Source of the DNA: an uncultured Cellvibrio sp.
Lineage (GTDB): Bacteria; Pseudomonadota; Gammaproteobacteria; Pseudomonadales; Cellvibrionaceae
Reading direction: 5' to 3'
NCBI GenBank assembly: GCA_946481095.1
Contig: CAMLML010000026.1
Location: forward strand, 1-55,407
Length of the DNA: 55,407 nucleotides
Positions 35,451-43,868 of this stretch are shown piece by piece (within the stretch, counting starts at the first letter, position 1; each line of letters begins with the position of its first letter). Under the pieces are notes generated by a model, which saw only the letters and a list, made by a program, of their open reading frames with translations, searched no databases and had not been told where the DNA came from. Made by a program: the position numbers and the translations under genes.

Positions 35451-36197
35451 GTGATTATGTATACAACTGAAAAAGAATATCTGAAACACTACAACATTCA
35501 TGACTATGATGTGCCTCTGGTTTCAGTTGATCTTGCCATATTTACGTTGATCAATGGTAAGTTGCATATTCTGTTGATTGAACGGGCTGATTTTCCACAT
35601 AAAGATCGCTGGGCTTTGCCGGGTGGCTTTATCAATTTAAAACAAGATAAAGATTTGGGAGCAACAGCACTACGCAAATTAACCGAAAAAACCGGCGTCA
35701 AAGCACCTCACCTTGAACAAGTTTGCACCATAGGGAATAACAAACGTGACCCGCGCGGCTGGTCGGTTACGGCGCTTTATATGGCACTGATTCCTTTCGC
35801 ACCAACAGCGGAATATGTTGCCAGCGTGCGCGATGCACGTTGGTGGCCTTTGGATGCAGCACTAAAACTATCATTAGCCTTTGACCATTCCGAATTGATT
35901 CAGCTTGCGCGCGAAAGATTACGCGCAAAAACCGGTTATTCTTTATTGCCGGTCTTTACAATTAATTCACCTTTTACACTCACTCAATTACAACAGGCAT
36001 TTGAGGAAATTTTAGGTCGGGAATTGGATAAAAAATCGTTCAGGCGACGCATTCAGAATGTTGAACTTTTGGAAGAAGTTGGTGAAGGCATGGCCGAAAG
36101 TGGGCGCGGCCGTTCGGCTGTTTTATATCGCCCGATAAAAGGATCTGAACAACATGCTTTTGTCAGAGCTTTCGGGCAAACGGATGAGTCGATTTAA
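35451..36197 (+). CDS. nrtR: Nudix-related transcriptional regulator NrtR
   Basis: The protein has 248 residues from the GTG at 35451 (an ATG follows at 35457). About 20-150 is a Nudix-like domain: LLIERADFPHKDRWALPGGFI, but with RKLTEKTG in place of the catalytic RE-x2-EE-x-G, so it binds and does not cleave. About 160-248 is a winged-helix DNA-binding domain with KKSFRRRIQNVELLEE. In characterised systems NrtR represses NAD-synthesis genes and is released by ADP-ribose. Its position, facing nadM-Nudix, and the two matching palindromes fit that role here. Confidence 0.92.
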   Translation: MIMYTTEKEYLKHYNIHDYDVPLVSVDLAIFTLINGKLHILLIERADFPHKDRWALPGGFINLKQDKDLGATALRKLTEKTGVKAPHLEQVCTIGNNKRDPRGWSVTALYMALIPFAPTAEYVASVRDARWWPLDAALKLSLAFDHSELIQLARERLRAKTGYSLLPVFTINSPFTLTQLQQAFEEILGRELDKKSFRRRIQNVELLEEVGEGMAESGRGRSAVLYRPIKGSEQHAFVRAFGQTDESI

Positions 36198-36248
36198 CAC
36201 CTGTTATCCGTTAGAATCACACGACTATTGATTGGTGAAGATAAATCC

Positions 36249-37631
36249 ATGAAAACATTGTTTACTTATTTTATTGCAAGCCTTTTCACCTTGTTGTTCA
36301 GTTTTCCTGTAATGGCAAGTGTATTGGATGTATTTCGAAATGCAGATGGCTCAACACGCTGGCAATATGTGGCCAACTTTTCCAGTGGCGTGTTGATTAT
36401 TATTTTATCGATTACGATTTTATTTTTAATTTTTGCTCAACGCCGCTTATCCAAATACAATCGTGAATTGCGCGATATGAAATCAACACTGGAAGAACGC
36501 GTTGCCAAACGTACCGCCGTTTTACAGGAGACAACTGAACAATTACAAAATCGCGAAGCTTATATCACCAATATTGTGGATTCAATGCCACTGATGTTAA
36601 TTGGTTTAAATGAAAAACTGGAAATTACACAGTGGAATCGTGTTGCCGAAGAAATTACCGGTAGGCCGTTGAATGTTGTGCTCGGAAAAAATTTGTGGGA
36701 AGTTTACCCGGCTATTACGTTCACACCTGAACAAGTAAAAGCCGTTTTCGATTCCAAAGAAACCACTACCATAAAACACAGCCAACAAGGTCAATACAGT
36801 TTTGATATTACATTTTATTCATTGCACAACAAAAATGAATCAGGCCTGGTGATATTGATTGATGACGTCACCAAACAAGTCAAAGCTGAAACCAAATTGG
36901 CAGAAAGGGACAAAATGTCTGCCATGGGTGAATTGGCGTCTGCTATGGCTTATGACATTGAATCTCCCCTTAAGAGAATTTCTGCATCCCTGTCGGCAGC
37001 CTATCCTGATTTGCAGAATTTACCCGATGACAGCAAATCCAGAATTATTCCGCTAATACAACAAGCGGAAAACAGTCGGCAACAAGCTTCCGCCATAGTG
37101 AATAACTTATTGGAATTGGCACATAGTCATCGCGAGGAAAAACAGCTTGCTGATTTGCGGCCTATTATGGATAACTCGATTGAGTTTTCGCGAAAACTCT
37201 TTTCAAATATTGAAGGCTTGAGTTTCGACAAAATTAAAATTTCACGACAATATTCAACCAATATATCCAGCATTCCCTGTTTTCCAGCTGAACTTTCACA
37301 AGTATTTGTCAGATTACTGCGCAGCTCATTTTATGCATTGACCACTCTGACAAATGACTCAACACAACCTGAGATTCATGTTGAAATCAGTGAATTTTTT
37401 GATTCACTCTGGATCAAGGTTCGCCATAATGGTCGCTGCTTGTCAGCAGAAGAACAGTTGGATATCTTCCAACCTTTCTTTGCAATTAACACAGATGCCA
37501 ATACTTATCCGGTTGAGAAACGCCTTTCTTATTCTTATTTTATTGTCACTAATCATCACCGCGGTCATATGGCAGTGACTTCCGATGAAATCTATGGCAC
37601 TACGTTTAATATTCAATTGCCGTTGAATTGA
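36249..37631 (+). CDS. Degenerate sensor histidine kinase with PAS domain (probable pseudokinase)
   Basis: The protein has 460 residues from the ATG at 36249 (a TTG seven codons earlier is less likely). It has a signal-like N terminus, one membrane span (about 44-66), a coiled coil (about 70-105), a PAS domain (about 105-215), a HisKA-like helix pair and an ATPase-like domain. The H box reads MGELASAMAYDIESPL, with Tyr-Asp where active kinases have His-Glu. The N box (LLRSSFYAL) lacks its Asn and the G1 box (RHNGRC) lacks its Asp. It is therefore unlikely to phosphorylate itself. No response regulator is adjacent. It follows nrtR on the same strand, 51 bases downstream. Confidence 0.85.
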   Translation: MKTLFTYFIASLFTLLFSFPVMASVLDVFRNADGSTRWQYVANFSSGVLIIILSITILFLIFAQRRLSKYNRELRDMKSTLEERVAKRTAVLQETTEQLQNREAYITNIVDSMPLMLIGLNEKLEITQWNRVAEEITGRPLNVVLGKNLWEVYPAITFTPEQVKAVFDSKETTTIKHSQQGQYSFDITFYSLHNKNESGLVILIDDVTKQVKAETKLAERDKMSAMGELASAMAYDIESPLKRISASLSAAYPDLQNLPDDSKSRIIPLIQQAENSRQQASAIVNNLLELAHSHREEKQLADLRPIMDNSIEFSRKLFSNIEGLSFDKIKISRQYSTNISSIPCFPAELSQVFVRLLRSSFYALTTLTNDSTQPEIHVEISEFFDSLWIKVRHNGRCLSAEEQLDIFQPFFAINTDANTYPVEKRLSYSYFIVTNHHRGHMAVTSDEIYGTTFNIQLPLN

Positions 37632-37649
37632 TTTTCACCATAAACCCAA

Positions 37650-37677
37650 CGTCATTCCTGCGTAGGCAGGGATGACG
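37650..37677. repeat. REP-like palindrome between convergent genes
   Basis: CGTCATTCCTGC and GCAGGGATGACG form an imperfect hairpin around GTAG. This GTCATTCC...GGAATGAC type is a widespread bacterial intergenic repeat. Placed between stop codons at 37631 and 37694, it may also end transcription in both directions. Confidence 0.75.
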
Positions 37678-37693
37678 ACTTATGAAATTCATC

Positions 37694-38572
37694 TCACCCA
37701 TTAATTTTCTTTTCCAAAAACTCTACCATCAAATCCGCAATATTTTTCCCTGATGCCTTTTCAATACCTTCCAATCCTGGTGAAGAATTCACTTCCATCA
37801 CCAAAGGGCCACGATTGGATCTGAGCAAATCAACACCGGCAATTTTTAATCCCATCGCTTGTGCGGCTTTCACTGCGGTGCTGCGTTCCAATGCTGTTAT
37901 TTTCACTGCGGTTGCACTGCCACCACGATGAAGATTGGAACGAAACTCACCGGCTTTTGCCTTGCGCTCCATGGCGGCGACAACTTTATTACCAATTACG
38001 AAACATCGAAGATCACAACCATTGGCTTCGGCAATAAATTCCTGCACCAGAAATTCTGCTTTTAATTCTTTAAAAGCTTCGATCACACTTTCTGCGGCTT
38101 TGGGTGTTTCAGCCAACACTATTCCACGCCCTTGGGTGCCCTCGCTGAGTTTAACCACCAATGGTGTACCGCCCACCAGTTTTATTAATTCGTTTGCATC
38201 ATCAACATTATGGGCAACACTGGTTTTGGGTAAACCCAAACCTTTTTTTGAAAGCAACTGCAACGCACGTAATTTATCGCGCGACCTCGCCAACGCAATC
38301 GATTCTGTCAGGCAATAAACACCCATCATTTCAAATTGTCGAATTACCGCCAATCCATAATGGGTGACAGATGCCCCTATACGAGGAATGACAGCATCGA
38401 AAGATTGCAGTTTTTCACCCTCATACCAAATGGCACCACTATCTGAAGCAATATCGATGTAGCATTTTAAAATATCGATTACCTTGGCTTTATGGCCACG
38501 GTTTTCACAAGCCTCAACCAAACGTTTTGTTGAATAGAGTTTCGGGTTGCGAGACAAAATAGCAATTTTCAT
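37694..38572 (-). CDS. rimK: Ribosomal protein S6 - L-glutamate ligase
   Basis: This 292-residue ATP-grasp enzyme adds glutamates to the C terminus of ribosomal protein S6. It begins [21 protein letters not shown] and contains the ATP-grasp segments [37 protein letters not shown] and the metal-site [14 protein letters not shown], all standard. Its length is normal. It lies eight bases after rimB, the protease thought to trim these tails; the small regulator rimA known in Pseudomonas is not in between. Confidence 0.94.
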   Translation of the reverse strand: MKIAILSRNPKLYSTKRLVEACENRGHKAKVIDILKCYIDIASDSGAIWYEGEKLQSFDAVIPRIGASVTHYGLAVIRQFEMMGVYCLTESIALARSRDKLRALQLLSKKGLGLPKTSVAHNVDDANELIKLVGGTPLVVKLSEGTQGRGIVLAETPKAAESVIEAFKELKAEFLVQEFIAEANGCDLRCFVIGNKVVAAMERKAKAGEFRSNLHRGGSATAVKITALERSTAVKAAQAMGLKIAGVDLLRSNRGPLVMEVNSSPGLEGIEKASGKNIADLMVEFLEKKING

Positions 38573-38580
38573 ATCTGAAC

Positions 38581-39075
38581 TCAGTGCGGGCTTGATCTGT
38601 TCAAAACGCTAACCGGAGGGTTGGATTTATTTCCACCCAACAGGAATGACGCCTGGCTGTCCACCCAAAATCTACCCTTGAGTGCGTTTCTACCTAACAA
38701 CATGCGAAATCTCATGTTCTCTCTATCGGTCAGGGTTATCTCAATGGGATAGAGCAAGCTATTAATTTTCAATGACGTTTCTATGACAAAACGCTTTTCT
38801 TTATGCCCTCCGGAGTCAGTCACCAAACGCTGGTCTTTTACTTTGGCAACACAATCAACAGAACTAAGCTTGTTTTTTTGAAAGGGATGTAAGCCAAATT
38901 TGACCCACAAATGCCCCTGATCTTCAAACGGAGTGATGTAATAGGCATGTAACGCACTGGTTTTTGCCCCTGTATCAACCTTGGCTTTTATAGTCGTGAT
39001 GCCTAAATCCGGTAGACCAACCCATTCCCGCCAACCCAGGAGCACCCTATTTGGTTGATTGTTATCCGAAGTCAT
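38581..39075 (-). CDS. rimB: Retropepsin-like RimB / ATP-dependent zinc protease family protein
   Basis: The protein has 164 residues from the ATG at 39075, which has AAGAGG five bases upstream; an in-frame ATG at 39117 lacks such a site. The family core is visible: [31 protein letters not shown] (in parts), where DTG is the aspartic-protease-like motif, and the C-terminal [15 protein letters not shown]. In Pseudomonas the RimB relative removes the glutamate tails added by RimK. The gene forms a two-gene operon with rimK. Confidence 0.85.
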   Translation of the reverse strand: MTSDNNQPNRVLLGWREWVGLPDLGITTIKAKVDTGAKTSALHAYYITPFEDQGHLWVKFGLHPFQKNKLSSVDCVAKVKDQRLVTDSGGHKEKRFVIETSLKINSLLYPIEITLTDRENMRFRMLLGRNALKGRFWVDSQASFLLGGNKSNPPVSVLNRSSPH

Positions 39076-39242
39076 ATAAACCTCTTGGAAATTCACTGGT
39101 CGAAGTTTAGCAGCCATAGATCAAATCAAACTAAAAAGAATAAGAAATAAACAAGAAAAAGATTTTTCTTTTTTTTTTAAAGTGTCTATGGTAAATAGCG
39201 CGGGGTCAAAAAACTTACCTAAATCAACTTTGGAGCAACCTT

Positions 39243-39452
39243 ATGTCTGTAGATGTTGATCATTCACAAGATGCCGACTTGATTAGCGATTCTGGTCTGG
39301 AAACCGAGGATGATGAAGCAACGCCCAAATTGTCCGCCAAGGAAGCCAATGCCCAGACCCTGGAAATGCGTCGCAAACTTGAAGATCGTCTGGAACGTCG
39401 CCGAATAAAAGATGAACTTGGCTTTGATGACTACGACGATATTAATTTTTAG
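39243..39452 (+). CDS. Small acidic PA3496-like protein
   Basis: This 69-residue protein has an acidic N terminus, a central basic helix (EMRRKLEDRLERRRIKDEL) and an acidic end (GFDDYDDINF). The plan matches small gammaproteobacterial proteins named after PA3496 and described as putative envelope-integrity proteins, a weakly supported label. TTTGGAG lies at a good distance before the ATG and a strong terminator follows directly, so it is a genuine single-gene transcript. It has no signal peptide. Confidence 0.7.
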   Translation: MSVDVDHSQDADLISDSGLETEDDEATPKLSAKEANAQTLEMRRKLEDRLERRRIKDELGFDDYDDINF

Positions 39453-39458
39453 TATCGA

Positions 39459-39491
39459 ACTGGCAGGTGTGGTACCTGCCAGTTTTGTTTT
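39459..39491 (+). terminator. Intrinsic terminator after the PA3496-like gene
   Basis: Ten-base arms ACTGGCAGGT and ACCTGCCAGT around a five-base loop are followed by TTTGTTTTA. It lies seven bases after the stop codon. Confidence 0.9.
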
Positions 39492-39535
39492 ACACGCTTG
39501 ATAATTGTTTTTTAGAAATTTTCACAACAATATTA

Positions 39536-41173
39536 TTAGTTGCGAAAACTATTCAATGCCATACCCGCCTCACCAACACCATCCGCAACAAAACGAGACA
39601 ATATTCGTGCACCATTTTCTTGAAAGTGTGTCCCATCAACTGTTCCGTCTGCACGTAACAAGAAAAAGTTTTCGGGTGTAGGTGCAGGACAAATTGCTTT
39701 CAAATAATTGACGGTTTTTTGATTCAAGTCGATTAAAGGCACAGCTTCTGCAGCCGCTAATTCTCTCATCGCTTGTGCATAGGCACCTGTGCCGTTTCCA
39801 CCAGTACAATAAGCTGAATTACGAGGAGTCGGCGTCACAAGCCCTATCGTAATTCCTCTACTACGTGCTCCATCGATGTATTGTTTCAAATAAGTTTTAA
39901 AATCAGTTTGTGGATTCAAATAGTAGGGAATAGTTTGCCCGTTGATAGTGTAGGTAGCCGTTGTATGACCATCATTGGTACCAAACTGTACCAATAAATA
40001 ATCCCCGGATTTAGCGGCGGCCCAAATTGCATCCAACCGCCCCTCTTCTATAAAACGACGCGACGTACGACCACCAATTGCATGGTTATAAATGGTGACG
40101 TTTGAATTGTACTGTTCACGCAACATTTGTCCCCAGCCCGCTTGATCTGTGCTGCTGGATGTATCGGTATAAGTCTGAACAATAGAATCCCCCGCAAGAA
40201 ATACGGTGGCATTGGTGGCGCTCACACATTGCTTTGCACTGAGCCCATTTCCTGTCAGTTTTACGTAATCCACATTCGCCAAACCGACGCTGGTGGTAGC
40301 CGTCAGTACCAACTGATTCTCACCCTGGCTCAACACCACTGGAATAGTTTCAGTTTGCCAGCTTGTCCATGCGCCCGTTGCAGCCAAAGCCACATTGTAA
40401 GTACCGTTCGCTCCATTATTAATGGATAAAGTACCGGGACGCCCCGCTGTGCCTGCATTAGCAAAACGAATTTCCAATGAATAAGTACCATTGCTACTGG
40501 CATTCACATTCCACACTATTTGTGTGCCTGATGCATTGGTCGTATTGGCAAAACCGCTGCCGGTATAACCTGTGTTGTTGCTATCCACAGTGCCATCGAC
40601 ACGACAAAATCCGGTAGCGTTTTCCTGAAGTGTCAAAGCCGACAAAGCAATGCTTGAACCGGACGAAGAACTTCTCGATGAGGATCGAGATGATGATGAC
40701 GCAACACTCAATGAAGCGCTTCTTGAGCTGGATGAAGAACGACTGCTTCTCGAACTACTGATTGAACTTGCCACACTGCTAACACTTGCCCCGGAAGCGC
40801 AACTCAGAATTGTTCCGGTGGAATTATCACCATTACCTTGAAAACCAAAAGACACCGAACTGCCAACGGCAATAGTCCCATTCCAACCAGAATCGGTTGC
40901 CGTGTAAGGATTACTGCCTGTGTAAGCTGCATTCCAAACACTGGTAAGAATTGAACCACCGTTTTGTTGCCACTGTACTTTCCAACCACTAATAGCAGTC
41001 GAGCCGTCATTGGTGATCACAATACTGCCGGTAAATCCCGAGCCCCAATCGTTTGTCACTTGATAAGCACACTTGATTGCAAATGCGTTTATCGAAAATA
41101 AAAATGTTGCTAACAATATAAAAAGTTTTGCTGTTCGCAATTTAATACTGCGCGAGAATTTTTTTACTATCAT
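39536..41173 (-). CDS. Secreted CBM2 - CBM35 - CE12 carbohydrate esterase
   Basis: The protein has 545 residues from the ATG at 41173 (GGAGA upstream). A signal peptide (1 to about 32) is followed by a CBM2 cellulose-binding domain (about 33-130, CAYQVTNDWGSGFTGSIVITN), a Ser/Arg linker (about 132-185), a CBM35-like domain (about 190-320) and an SGNH esterase of family CE12 (about 325-545). Catalytic blocks are FLAGDSIVQ, IGGRTSRRF, FGTNDGH and DGTHF. Such enzymes remove acetyl groups from rhamnogalacturonan or xylan. The cellulose-binding domain would anchor it to plant cell walls. It is a single gene. Confidence 0.92.
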   Translation of the reverse strand: MIVKKFSRSIKLRTAKLFILLATFLFSINAFAIKCAYQVTNDWGSGFTGSIVITNDGSTAISGWKVQWQQNGGSILTSVWNAAYTGSNPYTATDSGWNGTIAVGSSVSFGFQGNGDNSTGTILSCASGASVSSVASSISSSRSSRSSSSSRSASLSVASSSSRSSSRSSSSGSSIALSALTLQENATGFCRVDGTVDSNNTGYTGSGFANTTNASGTQIVWNVNASSNGTYSLEIRFANAGTAGRPGTLSINNGANGTYNVALAATGAWTSWQTETIPVVLSQGENQLVLTATTSVGLANVDYVKLTGNGLSAKQCVSATNATVFLAGDSIVQTYTDTSSSTDQAGWGQMLREQYNSNVTIYNHAIGGRTSRRFIEEGRLDAIWAAAKSGDYLLVQFGTNDGHTTATYTINGQTIPYYLNPQTDFKTYLKQYIDGARSRGITIGLVTPTPRNSAYCTGGNGTGAYAQAMRELAAAEAVPLIDLNQKTVNYLKAICPAPTPENFFLLRADGTVDGTHFQENGARILSRFVADGVGEAGMALNSFRN

Positions 41174-41430
41174 TCGGGTTCTCCATCGGTTTATTGTTAT
41201 TAAAATGAACAAGTGCGGGTTTATTATTTTTACATGTTGAAGAAAGCGCCAGCTCTAATACTGGTCGATAGCAGGTTAATAAGTAAACCTGTGAGGTGCA
41301 ATGATTATATGATAAGTGTTATGAAATCTTGAACTGACATCAGGTACCAATGTCGATTCTATCGCATTCGTCTCAACATACCGGGATATATGAATTGCAA
41401 TCTGACTTTGTGTAGAAATTAGCGTCTGAT
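41174..41430. other. 257-base intergenic stretch
   Basis: This gap between the VanZ-like gene and the CE12 gene holds the CE12 ribosome-binding site and presumably its promoter. It is AT-rich. I see no open reading frame of note, strong hairpin or repeat in it. Confidence 0.6.
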
Positions 41431-42336
41431 TTATTCAAGAAAAATCTTGTTTAAGTATATTTCCCGCGCTTTTCCTGGCTCGGTTAAAAATAACTTCAAC
41501 ACATAGATATCTTCCAGATTCATGGTTCTTTTCAGTGGACCATTTTTTATATCATCGACTGGAATTTCTATCTGATTCCACCCTGGTGACAATTCAATTC
41601 GACGATTAAACCTGTCACTGTATTCCTGTTTGGATAATTCATGTTGTTTATCCGAAATACGTATAGTCAATTCAAAACTTTCACTGGAAGGATTTTCTAT
41701 CTGTAAAATCAACTTCTGATGATGACTCCAGGGCTGGACAAAGCCTCGCAAATTAGCCGCTTGATACGCTATGCCAGAAAAACCAACTCGGTAAACTCTC
41801 TGCGGATTTTGGTGAGTATCCATTCTGGAAACTTTGGCACCACCTCCCCAAGCGTAAGCCTCCCAGGAAACACCACCGGCTAACAACGGAAATTGTTGCC
41901 ATAACACAATCAACAGAATAAAACTTTTTAACACCGCCCATATACCAGGAGACAGCCCGACAATAGAGATAGATCGCAACAAAAATATCCCTTTATTCAA
42001 AGGTTGCGTAAAACTGTAACCCAATAAAAACCCTGCGAGATTGGACAGCACATCAAACCAACTGGCGTTGCGCCCAACATAAGTCTGTAATTTTTCAATA
42101 ATTAAACTGATACCAAACGCCATCAAAAACGCAATGGCAAATTGCTTATGCGTTTTGATGATCGACCACCAAACCAGGTTAATTGCCACCAAAGCAAAAA
42201 ACACCGCATGCCCCAAATCCCACATGCGTCGGTAAACATCTGGCGCAAACGCACTGACACCACCCACGAAAAATAAAGGCACTGCACACAATATCAACAC
42301 AAAAATAATTTTTCGCCGGGAAACCAAAGCGAGCAT
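41431..42336 (-). CDS. VanZ-like membrane protein with C-terminal lectin-like domain
   Basis: The protein has 301 residues from the ATG at 42336, just after the dgt stop. The N-terminal 150 residues form a VanZ-like bundle of four to five spans with the family pattern DLGHAVFFALVA and EKLQTYVGRNASWFDVLSNLAGFLLGY. After a further span comes a soluble beta-rich domain (about 180-301, ending in RTMNLEDIYVLKLFLTEPG...YLNKIFLE). This resembles jelly-roll carbohydrate-binding domains of the CIA30/CBM11 kind. Function is unknown; the fusion suggests envelope-sugar recognition. Confidence 0.72.
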   Translation of the reverse strand: MLALVSRRKIIFVLILCAVPLFFVGGVSAFAPDVYRRMWDLGHAVFFALVAINLVWWSIIKTHKQFAIAFLMAFGISLIIEKLQTYVGRNASWFDVLSNLAGFLLGYSFTQPLNKGIFLLRSISIVGLSPGIWAVLKSFILLIVLWQQFPLLAGGVSWEAYAWGGGAKVSRMDTHQNPQRVYRVGFSGIAYQAANLRGFVQPWSHHQKLILQIENPSSESFELTIRISDKQHELSKQEYSDRFNRRIELSPGWNQIEIPVDDIKNGPLKRTMNLEDIYVLKLFLTEPGKAREIYLNKIFLE

Positions 42337-42337
42337 A

Positions 42338-43705
42338 TTAATATCTCGACTCACCCAAACCATTAAATTGTTTGGCAAGATTGGTGGCATAGTTGTCAGT
42401 CATACCACTGATGTGGTCTATCACTGCCATCAATGCCAGATAATGATAATTACCTTCGCGTTTAAACACACAAGGATGGAAATTGTTTTCACCAATTAAC
42501 GCCATTACACGATTATCTTTATACGTCATCTGATGGGGATTGTGTAAAAAAGCATAAACTGCACTGCATATTGTATTTAACAATGTACCAATAACCGCAT
42601 AAGCACCGATTTCCAATTCCACGCGACGCGAATGATTAAATATTTTTCGTTTTGCAAGATCTTTTGCTGCTTGCACAGCACTTTTAACTTTGGGATCACA
42701 GAGTGATATCAGATCACCTTCTACTTCTCCTGCCAAAAAAGCATCCTGATGATGAATAAAAGCTTGTGTACCTGCAGCAATAAAAGCATCTATCACCTTT
42801 CCCCTGACCAACGCTGGTTTTCGCCCATCATTCACTTTTTTCAGAAGTTTTTCCAAATCATGTAACTGTGACGAATCGGCAATCACAGGCAACAACAATT
42901 CATAAATTTCCTGCCATTGCAAAATGCCCATTTCCAGACCATCTTCCAAATCAATAATGCCATAACAAAAATCATCAGCTGCTTCCATCAAATAAACCAG
43001 CGGATGACGGCAATACCAATTTTTACCACGCTCAAGCAAACCGGTTTTTTGTGCTATCTCGTGAAAATAATTCAGTTCTGACTGAAAAATACCGTATTTA
43101 TTTTGTTTGGGTCTTTGTTTTAATAAAGTGGGCGTTGAAGTCCAGGGGTATTTAATCGATGAGGCAAGGGTTGCATAAGTTAAACGCATACCATCGTGAA
43201 ACTGGTGATACTCCGATGTAGTCAATACTCGCAAGCCCTGCGCATTGCCTTCAAAAGTACGAATGTCGTCTTGCTGCTCCGGTGATAAGTGCTGCAAAAA
43301 TTCTGCACCTTCTTTTTGAAACCAGTTGCGTATTGCATCTTCACCAGTATGTCCAAAAGGTGGATTGCCAATATCGTGTGCCAAACAACTCGACTGCACT
43401 ATGTCACCAATATCCGTGGGCAAAATACTCACCGGAAAATCTTTTTTATTGCGCAGCGCTTCACCCACACGAATGCCCAGTGTGCGGCCAACACAGGCCA
43501 CTTCCAAACTGTGTGTCATACGATTATGGATATGATCATTAGTGGCCAGCGGATGCACTTGTGTTTTACGTGCAAGCCGACGAAATGCGCCGGAGAAAAT
43601 AATTTTGTCGTGATCCGAATGAAAAGGCGAACGCCCTTCTTCATATTTTGTAACACGATTTCCCAAACGTTCTGCACACAATAATTGATTCCAATTCATT
43701 GGCAT
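42338..43705 (-). CDS. dgt: dGTP triphosphohydrolase family protein
   Basis: The 455-residue HD-domain enzyme cuts dGTP (or other dNTPs) to the nucleoside and triphosphate, adjusting nucleotide pools. Visible parts are RRLARKTQVHPLATNDHIHNRMTHSLEV (in parts), which carries the first metal His, SCLAHDIGNPPFGHTGEDAI with the HD pair, and a later LMEAADDFCYGIIDLEDG with the fourth ligand. AAGG lies nine bases before the ATG. Length fits the shorter Dgt class. Some relatives protect against phages; nothing here decides that. Confidence 0.88.
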   Translation of the reverse strand: MPMNWNQLLCAERLGNRVTKYEEGRSPFHSDHDKIIFSGAFRRLARKTQVHPLATNDHIHNRMTHSLEVACVGRTLGIRVGEALRNKKDFPVSILPTDIGDIVQSSCLAHDIGNPPFGHTGEDAIRNWFQKEGAEFLQHLSPEQQDDIRTFEGNAQGLRVLTTSEYHQFHDGMRLTYATLASSIKYPWTSTPTLLKQRPKQNKYGIFQSELNYFHEIAQKTGLLERGKNWYCRHPLVYLMEAADDFCYGIIDLEDGLEMGILQWQEIYELLLPVIADSSQLHDLEKLLKKVNDGRKPALVRGKVIDAFIAAGTQAFIHHQDAFLAGEVEGDLISLCDPKVKSAVQAAKDLAKRKIFNHSRRVELEIGAYAVIGTLLNTICSAVYAFLHNPHQMTYKDNRVMALIGENNFHPCVFKREGNYHYLALMAVIDHISGMTDNYATNLAKQFNGLGESRY

Positions 43706-43728
43706 GTTTAAAAACCTTTTTAAAAATG

Positions 43729-43815
43729 ACCCCCACCTAACCTCCCCCTTGCCAGGGGGAGAAACTGTTCCCCACTTTGAAAAAGGGGGTTAGGGGGGAT
43801 TTAAAACCTCAGAAA
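43729..43815. repeat. GC-rich dispersed repeat, copy upstream of dgt
   Basis: A CTCCCCCTT-GCC-AGGGGGAG hairpin is flanked by CCCCCACCTAACC and GGTTAGGGGGG. Its right half (about 43768-43815) is nearly identical over some 48 bases to 49627-49675, with two or three differences, so both come from one mobile element. Confidence 0.85.
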
Positions 43816-43868
43816 CCATTACGATCCTAAAGACCTCCGAAAAGAGGTGGTAGAAGTCAAACAATTAA

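Noticed and set aside
40650..40841. Leu/Glu/Asp-rich plus-strand frame opposite the esterase linker
   Set aside because: It is the complement of the Ser/Arg linker codons.
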